64,000 bases of DNA from Pomphorhynchus laevis (GCA_012934845.2 WNNJ02000342.1:108639-172638); one strand, 5' to 3'. Positions 29,847 to 42,649 are shown, counted from the stretch's first letter. Translations and numbers: made by a program. The notes: generated by a model from the letters alone, not told the origin.

Positions 29847-32189
29847 TATTGATATCTTAAAAAGCGAACATATTACTTGAATATAAAAACACCTATAAAT
29901 TTACCGATACAGCTACTATATACGCTGTGAAATACATATTTCTAATATTTCTATTTATTTCTTTTCGTTATTACTTGCATTAATTACTTTAAAGCTCTCA
30001 CATAACTACGTGATATCTAAACTGACTATTATCTAAGTTTCAAGTTGTAAATTTTAGAAGTGTTTGATGTATATTTAATATTAATGTATAATTAAATTAA
30101 TGTATATTTAATATTATATGATATGCATGAATGCTCAGACAAAAATGTTTCTTGTAAATTTAAATATGTGATTTATAAGATTTTATATAATATATATAAA
30201 GTTAAAATTTAAAATAAAAATCAATTTTTATGAATTGACTAATAAATAATATGCGATGTATAGTAATGAGGAATAGAGGTCATCAGACAGAACTGATATA
30301 GGAACATTAGTGCATATATTTGCCCAAAGAGTTAATTTGAGAACAGATTTATAAATATATTGTTGGTATAAAAGCACATAGATAGTAAAATTTAAAGGAT
30401 TCAGCTAACATAATACGCTGTGAGATATAAACAGGTTCTGTTCTGCTCCTACTCTGTAAGAGCCTGACTTAAATTTATTGTTGATACGATCTCTCATATA
30501 AATGATTTTTAAATAAAATGTATCATATGTTGAATTTATAAAACATTCAAATTTTTATTTTCTTAAAATTAGAAAAAAATCTTTCTTATTTTGATATAAA
30601 TTATTTTATATATTTTAATGATTTAAATTAATATTTAACAAGTCTAAATTTAAAATAATTTCGAACTTTTCTATTTTAATTGATTATGCCAAATATATTT
30701 GAATTTATTATTAATAAATTATTTAAAATAATTATTTAAATTAATTTTAAATCTAAAATAGTTGCTTTAAATTTTTTGTTATAAAAACCAAAAATTACAA
30801 ATAATAAATTGTGTCTAAGTCTTGTCTATCGCTCGTCCTCTCAACCGTGCCCAGAGATTAAGATTAAAGCAATCTTAATAAATTTATTAAGATTTAAAGC
30901 AATCTTAATATATTGCTTTAAATAATTTTTAATTTTTTGATGGTTTAAGTGAGACGATAATGAGCTGAGAAAGGGAAATAGAACATGTAAAAAATAAGTA
31001 CATTTTAGCTACATTTCTAATATTATCTTTATTATCTTTAATATATGTTATCGATTTAAGATAGATAAATGATATAAAAAGATCAAAGATATACAAAATT
31101 TGCTGTTCGTTGTATATCGTTTTTTTAAAAACTCATTTTGAAATTAGATCACAATAATTGCCATTATATAAAATATATAATTATTTACTTATAAATACAC
31201 TTAAAAATTGTAAATATTATAATTACTAACTCTGGAATTCACTCTGTAGTTCGTAAATAGTATAATCCTAATTATATTTGTTAATCAGAATTAATAACAG
31301 TAAATCAACGTGCCGAGTTCATTTAAAAAATCTTTTTTAATTGCAATTATTTCATTTCAAACTTTATTATATATACAATCATTGTCTGTATATTTAAACA
31401 CAAAACAGTTTTATTTTGCTAAATCGTGAAAAATCATCTCTTTGTGAATAAAAGTAATTTGATGTGCCCTTATTCATAATAGATTTAATAATTTCATTCA
31501 ATTTTTAAATATTTTCAATTAATTAAATTAATTATCATAATATGGCTAGATTTTAAAATGGTAAAATAAACAAATATAATAAAAGTGGATATATTAAAGT
31601 ATTCTATTATCTTTGTATTTTAATAAACATATGATGTTTTCATAAGATATAAACTTTCAAATTACAATGGCAGTTTTATTTGCAATCTTATATTCAATGG
31701 TAATTTCTTAAATTTCAAAGCTTCTTTGTAGTCCTCTATTGATCAAATTCACAAACACATACACAAATATATGCAAGCGACACAAACAGTTGAATATTTT
31801 TAAGATTTCACGTACAAACAGATTTGCAAAAAAATTCAAAAAGTTTCTTTATTGGTAAATTATTTAATATTTAAAATAATATTCGATAATTAAGCTTTTA
31901 ATTAAAAATATGCATATATACTATACTCTTAATAAATTTAAGCTAAATGATTTGTTAAGAGTAACTGCTCTAATTTTCCCATTTTCGAAATAGCACAGTA
32001 GTGGACTGACATATTTCCTCAATAGTAACATCACCATATAACTTAATATCTCAAACTAACTAAGAGTAAATCATCAATCCATACAAAGTATTTACTTCAA
32101 AGTTAAATTGTGCATTATTTTAAATTCTTTTATTTTTAGTTTTATTCCTAAAATATTCAAGAATAATTTTGTAATAAAAAATATTATTA
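29847..32189. other. Very AT-rich, gene-poor region
   Basis: No ORF of interest, RNA gene or mobile element was recognised. It presumably includes the 5' flank of the COP9 gene. It contains many short A/T repeats and one perfect palindrome (listed separately). Confidence 0.5.
30871..30894. repeat. 24-bp perfect palindrome flanked by a repeated TAAAGCAATCTTAATA
   Basis: The centre is AATAAATTTATT. The flanking word AAAGCAATCTTAATA occurs on both sides in direct orientation (about 30866 and 30896). Confidence 0.85.
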
Positions 32190-32194
32190 TTTTA

Positions 32195-32300
32195 AAGAAT
32201 AGAATAGAATTTATTTAGAGTGGCCTTTGTGGTGAATAGAACCACTTACAGGCCCACTATAAAAATTAAAAGACAAGTTTACGTCCGATGAATGTTTGAA
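32195..32300 (-). mobile_element. Possible 3' end of a CR1/L2-like element
   Basis: The minus strand reads GGGCCTGTAAGTGG, TTCTATT, CACCAC, AAAGGCC, then CTCTAAATAAATTCTATTCT. It has a nested hairpin (GGCCT/AGGCC outside, GTGG/CCAC inside) followed by a short (ATTCT)n tail, the same design as the other 3' ends here. No coding part was seen upstream, so this would be a very short insertion. Confidence 0.45.
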
Positions 32301-32763
32301 CTTGTATGTAGAGTTATTGAATTGATTGCGGCTGAAAGTGTTATTTTAGTTCGTTTGCAAGAAGTATGGCGATCAAGGAAGTTTTGAAGTGTTTAAGCGA
32401 CGTCACTTATTCTTTATTCTTTATAAAGAAATTTATAAGGAATAAAATAAGAAATCATGTTTTTCCCAAATTTTCGAATATTGCAGTAGTTATTTTAAAG
32501 TGTTATGCTTTAACATGAAAAATAAAAAGTAATATATTTATATGCATTCTTCCGTTTTGATACATCCAATAAAAACGGAAGAAATCAACGATGAAATAGT
32601 GACATACAACTCCACCGGATTTGTAATGTGCTAGTAGGGATAACCAACTTAGAAGTCTGCTAAGATAAATACACAGAAGTCTGAAGAGAAAGCAGGTATA
32701 TTCAGCGATAACTAATTTAATAAATTGATAAATACATTATATCGATATTTCAAAATAACGACA

Positions 32764-32917
32764 GAAATTGAATTGTTTCCCGTTACTTTTAATACATAAA
32801 AAAGTAATGGATGATAAGTTAGTCGCTGAGACTTTCTTCTGAAATTGAATTGTTTCCCGTTACTTTTAATACATGAAAAAGTAATGGATGATAAGTTAGT
32901 CGCTGAGACTTTCTTCC
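32764..32917. repeat. 77-bp tandem duplication
   Basis: Two head-to-tail copies, 32764-32840 and 32841-32917, almost identical (one visible difference, CATAAAA against CATGAAA). Each contains a small inverted repeat (TTACTTTT...AAAAAGTAA). No gene is assigned. Confidence 0.92.
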
Positions 32918-32999
32918 CAATAAGAACGCTATTACATCTCATAGTATCATGAAACGGAATTACTTATCATCCAACTTACCTTCGCAAATTTCAATCGAT

Positions 33000-33560
33000 A
33001 GTGTATTTCCTCAATTTCGACGATTAAAACGAAATGTGCTCACATGCATATAAGCAACAAATTTCTGTCAACTAAATATATGATTGGCTCACAAATCATT
33101 CTACTCGTAAGTGAATATCGCGATTCGGGAGTTGTGGTATCTGATAATCTTAGTACTGAGAAAAATACCTATGCTATTTGTGCTAGAACTACTCCAATTT
33201 CTGGGATGATCTATAGGAGTTTTAGTAAATTGAAGATTGGCACATTTCGTTATTGTTCAATACATTATGTTCATGTCTTAAATTATTGCTAGACAGTATC
33301 ATATCCCGTTAGTAAAGGGGGAGCTACGAATTGAACAGGTATTAAGACGTTCGTCTAAACGGGTTTTGGCCCTCTATAATCTAACCTATGAAGAGCGATT
33401 AAGTCGTCATAGTATGCCGTCATCATCCTCACTCAGAGCACTAAACGACCTCAAGACAATTTGACATGCAATACAAAATGATAGTGATCCGATACGGTGC
33501 CTATTCCAGATTCGTGAAGAGTCGAGATTACGTTGGCTCGAGGAAGCGTAATACTGTGCA
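33000..33560 (+). mobile_element. Decayed CR1-like RT tail
   Basis: Translated fragments include YRDSGVVVSDNLSTEKNTYAIC and GMIYRSFSKLKI (equivalent to the DLG(V/I)...LKTKLN and SYIVK regions of other copies). Near 33480 there is DPIRCLFQIREESRLRW. Stops and shifts are frequent. 33561-33905 stays open but has no similarity I recognise. Confidence 0.55.
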
Positions 33561-33909
33561 TATAAGTTGAAAATATTAACATCCAGAAATGAACGCACAG
33601 TCGTAATTTCGAAAATCCCAGTCATGCTTTATCTAATCTTGTGTTCTGATCACTACACGTTATTGTACCGACACTGTGAGTCTTCAATTCTCGGCAGAAC
33701 CGGTTCAATCTCTACATTCCTTCATGTTTTCTTCAATTCAAATCCTAGGACATCAGGAATTATGTTGTGCCTGACTATGGAATGTCCGTTCGTTTTGCAC
33801 TATAGTGTATGTGAAGTTGTCTTCCGTTCTCCACACATACACTTCTTTTGTAATTACTCTAAATACCAACCATATCTAACAGCCATTCCAGCATTGAATT
33901 CGTGATTAC

Positions 33910-35090
33910 TTAAGTAAAAACTATACTCTTCACACACTCTTGCGGAGAGCCAAGAAGATGCTTCCTTTATACATGCATGCGCAAGAGCATTGCGGAGTGC
34001 TGCTTGCAAGTGTTCAAAATTATGTCATACTGCGCTTTAAGCAATTGTTGTCTTTCCTGGTCTAAGGTTTTTACAATTATACATTGAGCAGCCTTCAGCT
34101 CGCTCCCACAAAGACCTAACTCAAAAGGTACACACATTTTACTCGATCTACTTCATTCGACCTCTGCGTTCTCACATGGGTTTGTTATACACAAACCTCT
34201 ATTTGTTAAATTTAATGCAATAATGTTCTTCACTCCTTCCCCGAAGTCATTGTGACCGATAATTTGTGGTAAAAATCTGGATCTGATTATGGATTCGAGT
34301 GAAAAAATCAAATCAGGAGGACATTGCATGTTCGAAAAACGTGATTCCATTTGTTGCACCCCCGAATACAAAAGCTGAGTAGGCCAGGTGTGTTTCCTCA
34401 TCTGATTCACGTTTTAAACGCTCAACAAGGACCTCCATAAATCAACACTGTTTTCGACCCAATGCCGCTCAAAATTGTCAAATCCTAGTGGGCACCCTAG
34501 GACTTCAACACCGTTTTTCAACACTTGAATACCAACATTTGAAGGACACATCATTAGAATTATTGGATGGGTGAACGAGTATCTGACATTTTTGCTCGTT
34601 TATGGAGAATCCGTAATATGGATCTATGGCTTTAACGTGCGCTAGATACTCGAATATTTCTTGCTCTGACCCTATACACGAAACATTATCCGCATACCAT
34701 CTATGTTTTATGTACGGGCATAATTTTTGAAAGCGACGTATCAAGGGTATTGTTGCGGATGCAGAAGCAACCGTAGCCAGAGGATCACGCTGGGTGAAAC
34801 CTTCTTTTGATATCAAACATTCATTCTCGAAAGTGAGCATTGGGTCCTCTCCATAGATGTTATTTAAGATGTTTGACATATCCTTACATACATTGTTCAT
34901 GTTCGACAAAGCAACTTTACGACCATCTATTAGCAGCAGACAAGCATTTGTATCATTTGCCATAGAAGAACGAAGATCCCTAACTGCATATTCCAAACCC
35001 CACTTTTGTCCTGCACATAGTTGTGAATTACTTGCAACGCCCTGTATGTGAGGCGATATTGACTTTCCTCTTACCACACTTCCCTCCATT
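33910..35090 (-). mobile_element. RLE-type retroelement fragment: RT palm and thumb
   Basis: The minus strand, 35089 to 34505: QKWGLEYAVRDLRSSM (palm start), SKEGFTQRDPLATVASA (GxxQGDPL-type motif B) and HRWYADNVSCIGS (YADD with the second Asp changed to Asn), then YGFSINEQKCQ. After a shift, 34410-34153 holds ESIIRSRFLPQIIGH and LTNRGLCITNPC, the LGGLGI-type thumb. The remnant then fades. The altered active site shows it is dead. Confidence 0.75.
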
Positions 35091-35114
35091 CTTCTTGATT
35101 ACTGGCTCAATCTA

Positions 35115-35620
35115 TTTTTGGACTCACCTAAATCCATTCTTCTTCCCCTTTAACGCATCGTCAGCGCAGCCGTCCGAATTCTCCTCCATCCTCGTCGTTT
35201 TGATCATACATCCCACCATATTGCTTCTCTCGATTTGCCTACCATTTATTGTCTTCTTCAAATTCGTCTTCTCATTGGTTTCCGCCTTGTAATTGTCATA
35301 CCCCTTCCTTTCTCACCCTTTCTTTTCTTGATAATTCTCATCATGTTTACTTGCGTTCCCGTAATTCCCTTCTTTTACATGTCCCAAAAACTTCTCTAAC
35401 TCCTGTGGTTCCGCTCCTTTTGGCTGCTCCTATCTCTTGGAATCATTTACCATTTCATATACACCAATCAACCTCCCTGCCGTGTTTCAAACCCCAAATC
35501 CGATCCCATTTAAAATATGTAACCAGTTTATCTACTTGAATTTTGCTGTTTTTTTGTTGGTTAGTGAACTTGTAAGCGTGTAGCTAACACCCATTTGCCA
35601 CGTTAAATAAATAAATCATT
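35115..35620 (+). mobile_element. L2-like 3'-end insertion (about 500 bp)
   Basis: It begins in the ORF2 tail (DSPKSILLPL-like), with recognisable RFDHTSHH, SRNSLLLHVPK and APISWNHLPFHI segments across shifts, and ends LKYVTSLST. The 3' terminus (35563-35615) keeps AAGCGTG and GCCACGTTAAATAAATAAAT but with a changed stem (GTGT/ACAC). It is more diverged than the copies at 7226 or 44620. Confidence 0.8.
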
Positions 35621-35769
35621 ATTAAAAAGTTCTAATTGCTTAATCTGATTACAAAGTTCTAATTGCTTAATCTCATTACAACAATATACACGATAAAGAT
35701 ATCATACAGACTAATTACAAGTTAATATATACAAGTCAATATGTACAATATATAGTCAATATATACTGA

Positions 35770-36700
35770 ATTTGACTAAAGTTGCGAAATATTTTCCTCA
35801 CGTAGCATACGGGGCCCTGACGCAATTGCTGCAATACAAGTGGTCGCATGTACAGCGTTCTTGTACATTAGTTGGAGACTGCTTCTCAGTTTTATCCGAT
35901 TGCAAATTGAACAACTTGGTCACAGGCTTTGACATACATTGTTTTGGATACAGCACGAATTAACATGTTTAAATTGCTGACACGCTTGGATGGTTTAGTA
36001 ATAGACGATCCCTTGGAAGACTAAGTTAAAGTTTATCAATTCTCAACGTATATGCTCACTTTTATTACGCCTAAAGTAGAGAACTCTCCTGAGAAAATTA
36101 CCAAACTCATATAGAAACAGAAAGACGAAATTTGAAAAAAGAAACTAGATTTGCTTTCAATTGGTTTAGAAAGTTCAAGTTCTCTCATGAATTACCTGAC
36201 CATCCCAGGATCATCAACTTGATTGCTAGCGAAGCCATTAAATTTTTTTAGCTGTCACCTAAGCTTATGTCAATTCCAAGATGTTTAGCAGTTCAATATG
36301 GTTGGCCCCCACCGAATCAGCCAAGGGACTGATTTTGCTCTGAGTCATTGCCAGTCTTGTAAGATTGATGGATTACCAATAGTGCGTCATAACACCATAA
36401 GAGATTTCCTTGCTAAAAAACTTATAATATTGTCATAATCAGGAGCTGTTGAACCAATATTACGCCGAATACCAGAAAATACTGATTTAAAAATAGCATC
36501 AACAACTCATGATATGGAAGCTCGTTTAGATATCGAGCGTAACGGCTTGTTCGGTGATTTAACGGAGCGGTCCTTGTTGGATTAGTTGTTTGTAATCGTT
36601 TTGCTTCGTTGTATGCTTCTGACAATCCAAAATCTCATTTCGAATATCATGCCAAACGAAATATTTCTTAATACAAAGAGCGAGTCATTAAAATAGAAGA
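35770..36700 (+). mobile_element. RLE-type retroelement remnant (thumb to endonuclease)
   Basis: Fragments in order are HVAYGALTQLLQYKWSHVQR (about 35800), an eroded middle, HCQSCKIDGLPIVRHNTIRD (about 36345-36410; Cys/His knuckle with HNxIRD), then RRIPENTDLKIASTT and EARLDIERNGL (about 36460-36550). The last part matches the minus-strand copy at 40242-40547 (RHNAIRD, SQIPDS, ARLDI). Many stops. Confidence 0.7.
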
Positions 36701-36709
36701 TGCTGCGTT

Positions 36710-39700
36710 TTATTCTTTCGCGAGCGCGTGTAATTGAGCTGTTGGTAAAAAAGCACAAACGATACTCAGTAAAATCGCTGTTAGAATCAGAATGGATCAA
36801 ACTTTCATACAATATGTGCATCTCCAGCTTATCCAACATATCCATTACAAATACATGTGATTACTTTGATGACATTGTTTATCATCAATCACCGTTGTGG
36901 TCTGCTCTGGCGAAATCCAATAGTGCTAACAGTAAGAGAAGTAACACATGTGCTTCAATAAGCTCTAGCTCTGTGATCTTGTATACTAACGCACGCAGTC
37001 TTCTTAATAAAATTCACGAATTGAAGCAACGTATTCAATATTCCCAGCCCTTGTTAATCGCAATAACAGAAAGCTGGATTAACTCCGATATATCTGATCA
37101 CGAGATTGAAATAGCTAATTATTCTTCTTATCGTGTCAATAGGACCGGAAAGAGAGGAGGTGGGGTAATTTTATATTTACATAATAGTGTAGCGTTTATG
37201 ACCTTAAGTGCAAAGTCTGAAGGTGGTACAGAAACACTATGGGGCGATATATTACTGTCCGGTCATTGTTAGTTACTATTGGTCGTATATATCGTAGTCC
37301 AAGAACGGATGTTTGTTCCATAGTTGATACATTATTAAAGTTTGGATCCCGTAGTAATGTGGTAGTAGTGGGCGATCTAAATATGCCTTCTATAGACTGG
37401 ACTAACTACATATGCTTAGATAACAATAATTATTCATCAGCATTCCTTGATACTATCAATTTTCTTAATCTAACGCAACATGTCTCAATGTTTACTCGTT
37501 CCTCTGGAGACCATCGATCTTTGCTTGATAGTTGTCTTACTTCCGATAAATATTTGGTCACTGGTATAACATATTTAGATTTCTTACTTAGGCAGCTCTG
37601 ATCATTCTGTTATTCGCTTTAATACAAACTTATCTAATATATTGTCACAACCTGAGTCTTCATGTATGCCAGTACAATGTTTCAAAACCAATTTCAGTTT
37701 AGTACGTCAATCCCTTCACGTTACAAATTGGTATGATCCATTGATTTTTGGAGTTGTATCATCTTGGCAACAATTTGAAATCCTAATGATAGTGCTCCTT
37801 CTACATTTCTCACCTCGTAAGGTAGCAAATGCCCGTGCACGCATAAATCCTTGTTTTGATAAGGAGCTTCAGGAGGCATTGAGATCCAAGAAGCAAAAAT
37901 TCGTAAGGTATAGGAATGGAGAAACTGATTATAGGTCATTTAAAAAGTGTCGGAATCATTTCACATATCTCAAGAGACTTAAAAAGCGGCAATTTGAACA
38001 AGTACTGGTAGGAAAGTCAGCCAACAATCCTAACATATTATTTAAATATGCAAATTTTAAAAGTAATGTTCGACCTTCTAGCTCTATCATTGGAAACAAT
38101 GGACGCAATCTAGTAGATCATTTCAATATTGCTACTGCATTTGGTCGTGAATTTCTCGTATCCCCTACTACTTTTCTTCGCATAGAAATTACTCGTATTA
38201 ATCCGTCAATTTTTGATATTCTTCACTTGTTCACAGTTCAAGATGTTATGAAATAGTTTAGACGAGTGAAACCGTCGGGCTCGATTTGCCCAGATTTACT
38301 TCCATCAATATATCTGAAGAATCTTCGTGATGTCATTGCTGCACCTTTATATAGGATATTTATAGCATCATTATATTACGGTATAGTCCCGAATGCATGG
38401 AAACGCTCTATCATTAAGCCGCTTCATAAGAAAGGTGATCGATCATGTGTAGATAACTACCGACCGGTTAGTTTAACCTCTGTATCGTGTCGTGTATTAG
38501 AGAGATTACTTTATCGGATAATCAGTAACTACCTAGAATCATACAGGTTACTTTCTACTAATCAGCACGGATTCCGTAAAAACTGTTCCACAATAACCAA
38601 CCTTTCATTGGCACAGGAAAGTTTGGGTTCCATAGTTGATGAGGGGTAGGCTGTAGATGTCATATTTTTTGACTTCTCCAAAGCATTTGATCATGTACCC
38701 CATGATAAGTTGATTATGAAGATGAGTGCATTAAACATCAATCCAATTATCATTCGTTGGATATTCAATTTTCTTTCTGGTCGCACATACCAGGTCGCCA
38801 TTCACGGTACCATTTCCGAGCATTATTCAGTTTATGCCGGTGTCTCGCATGGGTCTGTATTGGGTCCTCTGCTGTTTTGTATTTTCATCAACGATCTCCC
38901 CAGTGTAATAAGTTTGCATTCATTATTATTTGCAGACGATTTAAAAATTTGGAGAGCCATCAAGTCGGATTATGATCGTAACATTCTTCAATCAGATATT
39001 AACACGAATCTTAAGTGGGCACGTTCTAATGGTCTGTCTGTTAATGTCTCGAAGTGCACTTGCATGCACATTCGATCACGTAATATTGTTCCAGTGCCGA
39101 TATATCATCTCGGGGATTGAGTGATTAAATTGGTTTCGAGCTATAAAGATCTTGGCGTATGGATAACGGATGATTTCTCCACTCGCCAAAATACTGAGTA
39201 CATTTGTTCGAAGGCCATGCGTATGGTTGGTTTCCTTCGCCAATCATTCAGCTATGTGAGTCCACGTTCTTTTAGAGTTCTTGCAAACGCTTTTGTACTA
39301 ATCCATTTGTTATATGCTTCTCAATGTTCATACCCTCGAACCAGAGATGAGATTACTCGACTTGAGAAGATGCTACGTAGGGCAACGAAATTAGTACATT
39401 CTTTGAGAGAACTTCCTTACAAGGACTGTCTTCGGTCTTTAAATATGCAGTCATTTATGTGATATTCGTGACTCGCGGGATCTGTGTCTTGTATGGGAGG
39501 TATTTCACAATGAACACCATGTGTTGCGTGGGCTCTTCAACATTCGATCAACTCGAGCTTTGCGTCGTCACTCGTTTTATCTTAGTCGCCAACGAATAGT
39601 ACATTCTAGGACGATTCAATTTGGACAACGAATACTAAATTAATGGAATCGTTTAAGCGATGATATTGTAAATGCGGCAACTCGTGAGCTCTTTAAACGA

Positions 39701-39850
39701 CATATTATTTTAAATTGTTGACTGATTTGTTTTTGTTTTTCTCTTTTTCTTCTATTTTGACTATCGATTTGCCAGCAACTCTGAGCTATGCTCGTAACGT
39801 TGTCTACATAATTTTTTTTGTTTTTTTTTAAATTTATTATTACAAAATTG
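36710..39850 (+). mobile_element. CR1-like retrotransposon, ORF2 only
   Basis: The copy starts at or before the endonuclease (VILYTNARSLLNKIHEL near 36975) and runs through RT to the ORF2 tail near 39720, then an AT-rich 3' UTR. No ORF1 was recognised upstream. Its 3' side abuts a minus-strand RLE-type copy. Confidence 0.8.
36960..39720 (+). pseudogene. CR1-like ORF2: endonuclease plus RT with three in-frame stops
   Basis: Endonuclease: ITESWINSDIS, GRIYRSPRTD and VVVGDLNMPSIDW (GDLN for GDFN), with shifts near 37250 and 37600. From 37642 to 39462 one frame is kept and only three nonsense codons break it (TAG about 38256, TAG about 38647, TGA about 39118). RT motifs: NYRPVSLTSVSCRVLERLL, QHGFRKNCSTITNL, FFDFSKAFDHVPHDKL, VSHGSVLGPLLFCIF (GVPQGS degraded) and LFADDLKIWRA. 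A shift at about 39463 leads into the tail (LCLVWEVFHNEH, SRTIQFGQRI). It is inactive. Confidence 0.8.
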
Positions 39851-39863
39851 AAGAGTTTAAATG

Positions 39864-41345
39864 TCATGCTTCCGTAAACGGTTTTGCCGGAAGGCAACGG
39901 CTAGATCTTGGAGCCCGAAGCGAGGCCGAGCATGAACGCATGATGGAAAAGGCAATACGTCTCTTCAAGCGAATGAGATTATCCGCGTAATACTGTGGAT
40001 GTGCCTCGGATTTCTTGCGAGTGATTGACCGCAACAGCGATACTGTACTTGCACCCATGCCCGCTGATGTGGAAAAAACAAGGGGCATAAAACTACCATG
40101 CTCTACCAGTTCGATTCGCTCCCCGTATTTTGAAATCTTGCGTTTTTCGTTGAACTCGAAGGCGGAACGGGCACTACGATTTGCGTAAGATTGAGTGAGT
40201 GTTGAAAAAATCGTGACGTCACAGAACGTCCCCTCATATCGTTACGCATGCAATCCAGAACATACAATATCTAGTCTTGCTTGTACATCTCTTGTGGTGC
40301 AAGAAGATTGAAAGGACATAGAGTCGGGGATTTGAGAAAGACGAGGTTCGATTCCCACACCGTGACATACTTCTGTTAATTCTTGGGCAATTATGTCCCT
40401 GATTGCGTTATGTCTGATTGTCGGTAAGCCTCCTCTGGCGCAAGAGAGTGCATGACCAACACCCATTAACTCTCCACAGACGCACTGTCGTTCTTCGGTC
40501 AGGGTTGACCATCCATATCGGCAGCGTAGAGCATCGATGAATTCCAAAGGACTGAGGTGAAACCTCTCCGTCTTAAGTGGCAGTGAGTTGAGCCAGGAGG
40601 ACGCTCCGTTAGTTTCAGCATGTAATATGAAATTGGCAATTTCGGGATCCAGGGACTCAGTAACTGCTGCAAACCTCTCATTAAATATGATTTTCTTTTA
40701 TTAGATATACCTGCTGAGATCGAATTTTGCAGTTCATAAAGTTGCTCAGTGCTGTCAGCACAATCAAACGCTCTGCACATTTCTAGTGATCCCTAGAACT
40801 CAACTTGATTGTTAAAGCATGGATCAAAGATACCAAGTCCTCCTAGCTTTAGCGGCGAAGAAATAATTGTGATCCACTTTGCGTCGAGCGGAAATTTAGT
40901 AAGGACTGGTACGAGTGACTGAAAGATCGCATTGTGCAGATCCAACAAGCTTTCTGGTCTGCACTCAATTAACCGGAGGTAATGTGTCCATCTGAACTGC
41001 ACTGAATGAACCAACCCTGTGAATGCAACGTGTGGATCAATTAGGGCTACCTCTTTTAGTCGATCGACGACCGATATCCATGCGTTACATCTTTCGGTGG
41101 TGTGCTCAGAAACGAATATTTCAGTGCCAATGGGCACTCCAATTATCCACCCGGTAGTGTAATTCGATACTCCAACCATGGATGAAGGCATATCGATCCG
41201 TTTGTGAGAGAGCATCTTTGTTTTGGAGGCATTCACATGGTATCCATAAAGGGGACCCTTGTTTGTGAGAATATCCCAGACCTTTTGGATGTCTTCACTG
41301 CTGCCGACAAAGTTTGAGTCATCGGCGTACCACTATAATAATTTT
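39864..41345 (-). mobile_element. RLE-type retroelement, 5'-truncated at the RT active site
   Basis: The minus strand starts with WYADD at about 41330, then YGYHVNASKTKMLSHKR, GVPIGTEIF and FPLDAKW...LKLGGLGIFDPC (41236-40793). A thumb segment follows (40780-40499), then CVCGELMGVGHALSCARGG...RHNAIRD and ARLDIVCSGL (40547-40242), and last the terminal domain (40088-39864: PLVFSTSAGMGASTVSLLRS, RRIAFSIMRSCSASLRAPRSS). All modules are in order with a few frame changes. It is truncated at the same position as the copy at 234-1760. Confidence 0.8.
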
Positions 41346-41483
41346 TTTAATTGAAAAAATTATATTAACAAAAATATACGAGAAAAATAATTAATCAACA
41401 ATCATTTGAAATCAAAGCATCATATACCAAAGGAATATGATCATATGTAACAATTGAGATGATGTTGCCTTGATGTAGTCTAT

Positions 41484-42040
41484 TTAGTCGTTCCTATTCA
41501 AGTTCTGACATCTTTTATTGCGTTGAGCCATGACTGGTCGTAATTGTAAGGCCATTGACACTGCCTTTGCCATTTGTGTAGATATTACCTGTCTTAAGTG
41601 ATAAATGCAATCGTTGTAACTTCTATAAGATGTGGTTGCCATACGTTGCGCCATTGTTTTTAGTAATTGATCAGCAGTCGGCTCGATTGCGCCTGTTGTG
41701 GATAACACGACAGGATGAAATGTACCCCATTCAATTCTCTCTATTCGTTCAGCATATTTCTGTCTTTTCCAACTTTCGTGGTAATTGAAAGGGCTGGATT
41801 CGGATCTCATAGAGCACGACGGTGCTAAGCTGTTATAATAATCTCAAATTTACGCATGGACTTCGGATTTTTAGTTGCAAGGTTGGCAGGAAATGCCATA
41901 CGTTGCTCACGATCAAGTTGTACAAGAGTTGGGAGATCGTTACATGAAGACGTATCTAACTTATAATAATTAACAAACATTTGAACACTTAAATCGGGTA
42001 TAATTCCAACTGTACGTTTTCTAAATAAATTTAATCTATA
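41484..42040 (-). mobile_element. Second RLE-type copy, C-terminal end only
   Basis: The minus strand has KRTVGIIPDLSVQMF at about 42020, LPTLVQLDREQRMAFPANLA, then 41810-41484 with KRQKYAERIERIEWGTFHPV, STTGAIEPTADQLLKTMAQR and AVSMALQLRPVMAQRN. It has the terminal-domain architecture seen at 3859 and 39864 but is clearly diverged from them. Confidence 0.7.
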
Positions 42041-42114
42041 AAAAATAAAAAATTAGAGACATTATTATCATCCACCCATGCTCAATCTTACGTTAATAGG
42101 TAAAAAAGCACAAA

Positions 42115-42184
42115 CGAAAAAATATGTACCCAGAACAATTCTGGTCGATCTTGAACCTGGAACAATGGACTGCGTGAAAGCTGG
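42115..42184 (+). pseudogene. Second beta-tubulin fragment (70 bp)
   Basis: This encodes [20 protein letters not shown] and is 67/70 identical to 43313-43382 in the larger tubulin pseudogene, same orientation, about 1.2 kb away. The similarity ends sharply on both sides. Confidence 0.85.
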
Positions 42185-42649
42185 AAATCCGCATTCATCT
42201 TTCAATTAACATGCAAACAGAAAATTGGCTAAATGTAATAAAAGTGTTAACTGTTAAACACGGTGGGTTGTTATACTTGTGTTTTCGACTTCTGAGGACA
42301 TAAGCCGTCGTGCCAATTCTATAATTCAGGCGATAGCGTCTAAGTCAACGATAAATGACCGATTGGAGTATGCTAATGTAATTTGAACGTTAAAGAGAAA
42401 ACTCATTTTCGCAATTATTTGTTCCATATCAGCATGTTGTAGATGCTCTCACGAAAAGAGAGTGACATTCGTAGACAAATAAGAGTGAACAGATGTTTTT
42501 ACAATCACAAACTATTTGATTAAAAATTATTATCATGGTTGTCAACGCGTTCTATATCGCTGCCTTGATAGTTATAAATATGTAAAGATTGACATTGAGC
42601 AACTCCGTTAAAAACACGCTTTTGATATATTCACGGCTAATTTATTGAG

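Noticed and set aside
29847-32700. Possible further exons of the COP9 gene
   Set aside because: The coding sequence is complete from Met to stop in one frame, and no additional coding segments are visible in this AT-rich region.
33567-33905. 112-codon plus-strand ORF
   Set aside because: No motif, and it adjoins decayed RT remnants; its length is within chance expectation.
40340-40360. GGTTCGATTCCC, a tRNA T-arm-like word
   Set aside because: There is no paired T-stem, anticodon arm or acceptor stem around it; it is inside the RLE-type coding remnant.
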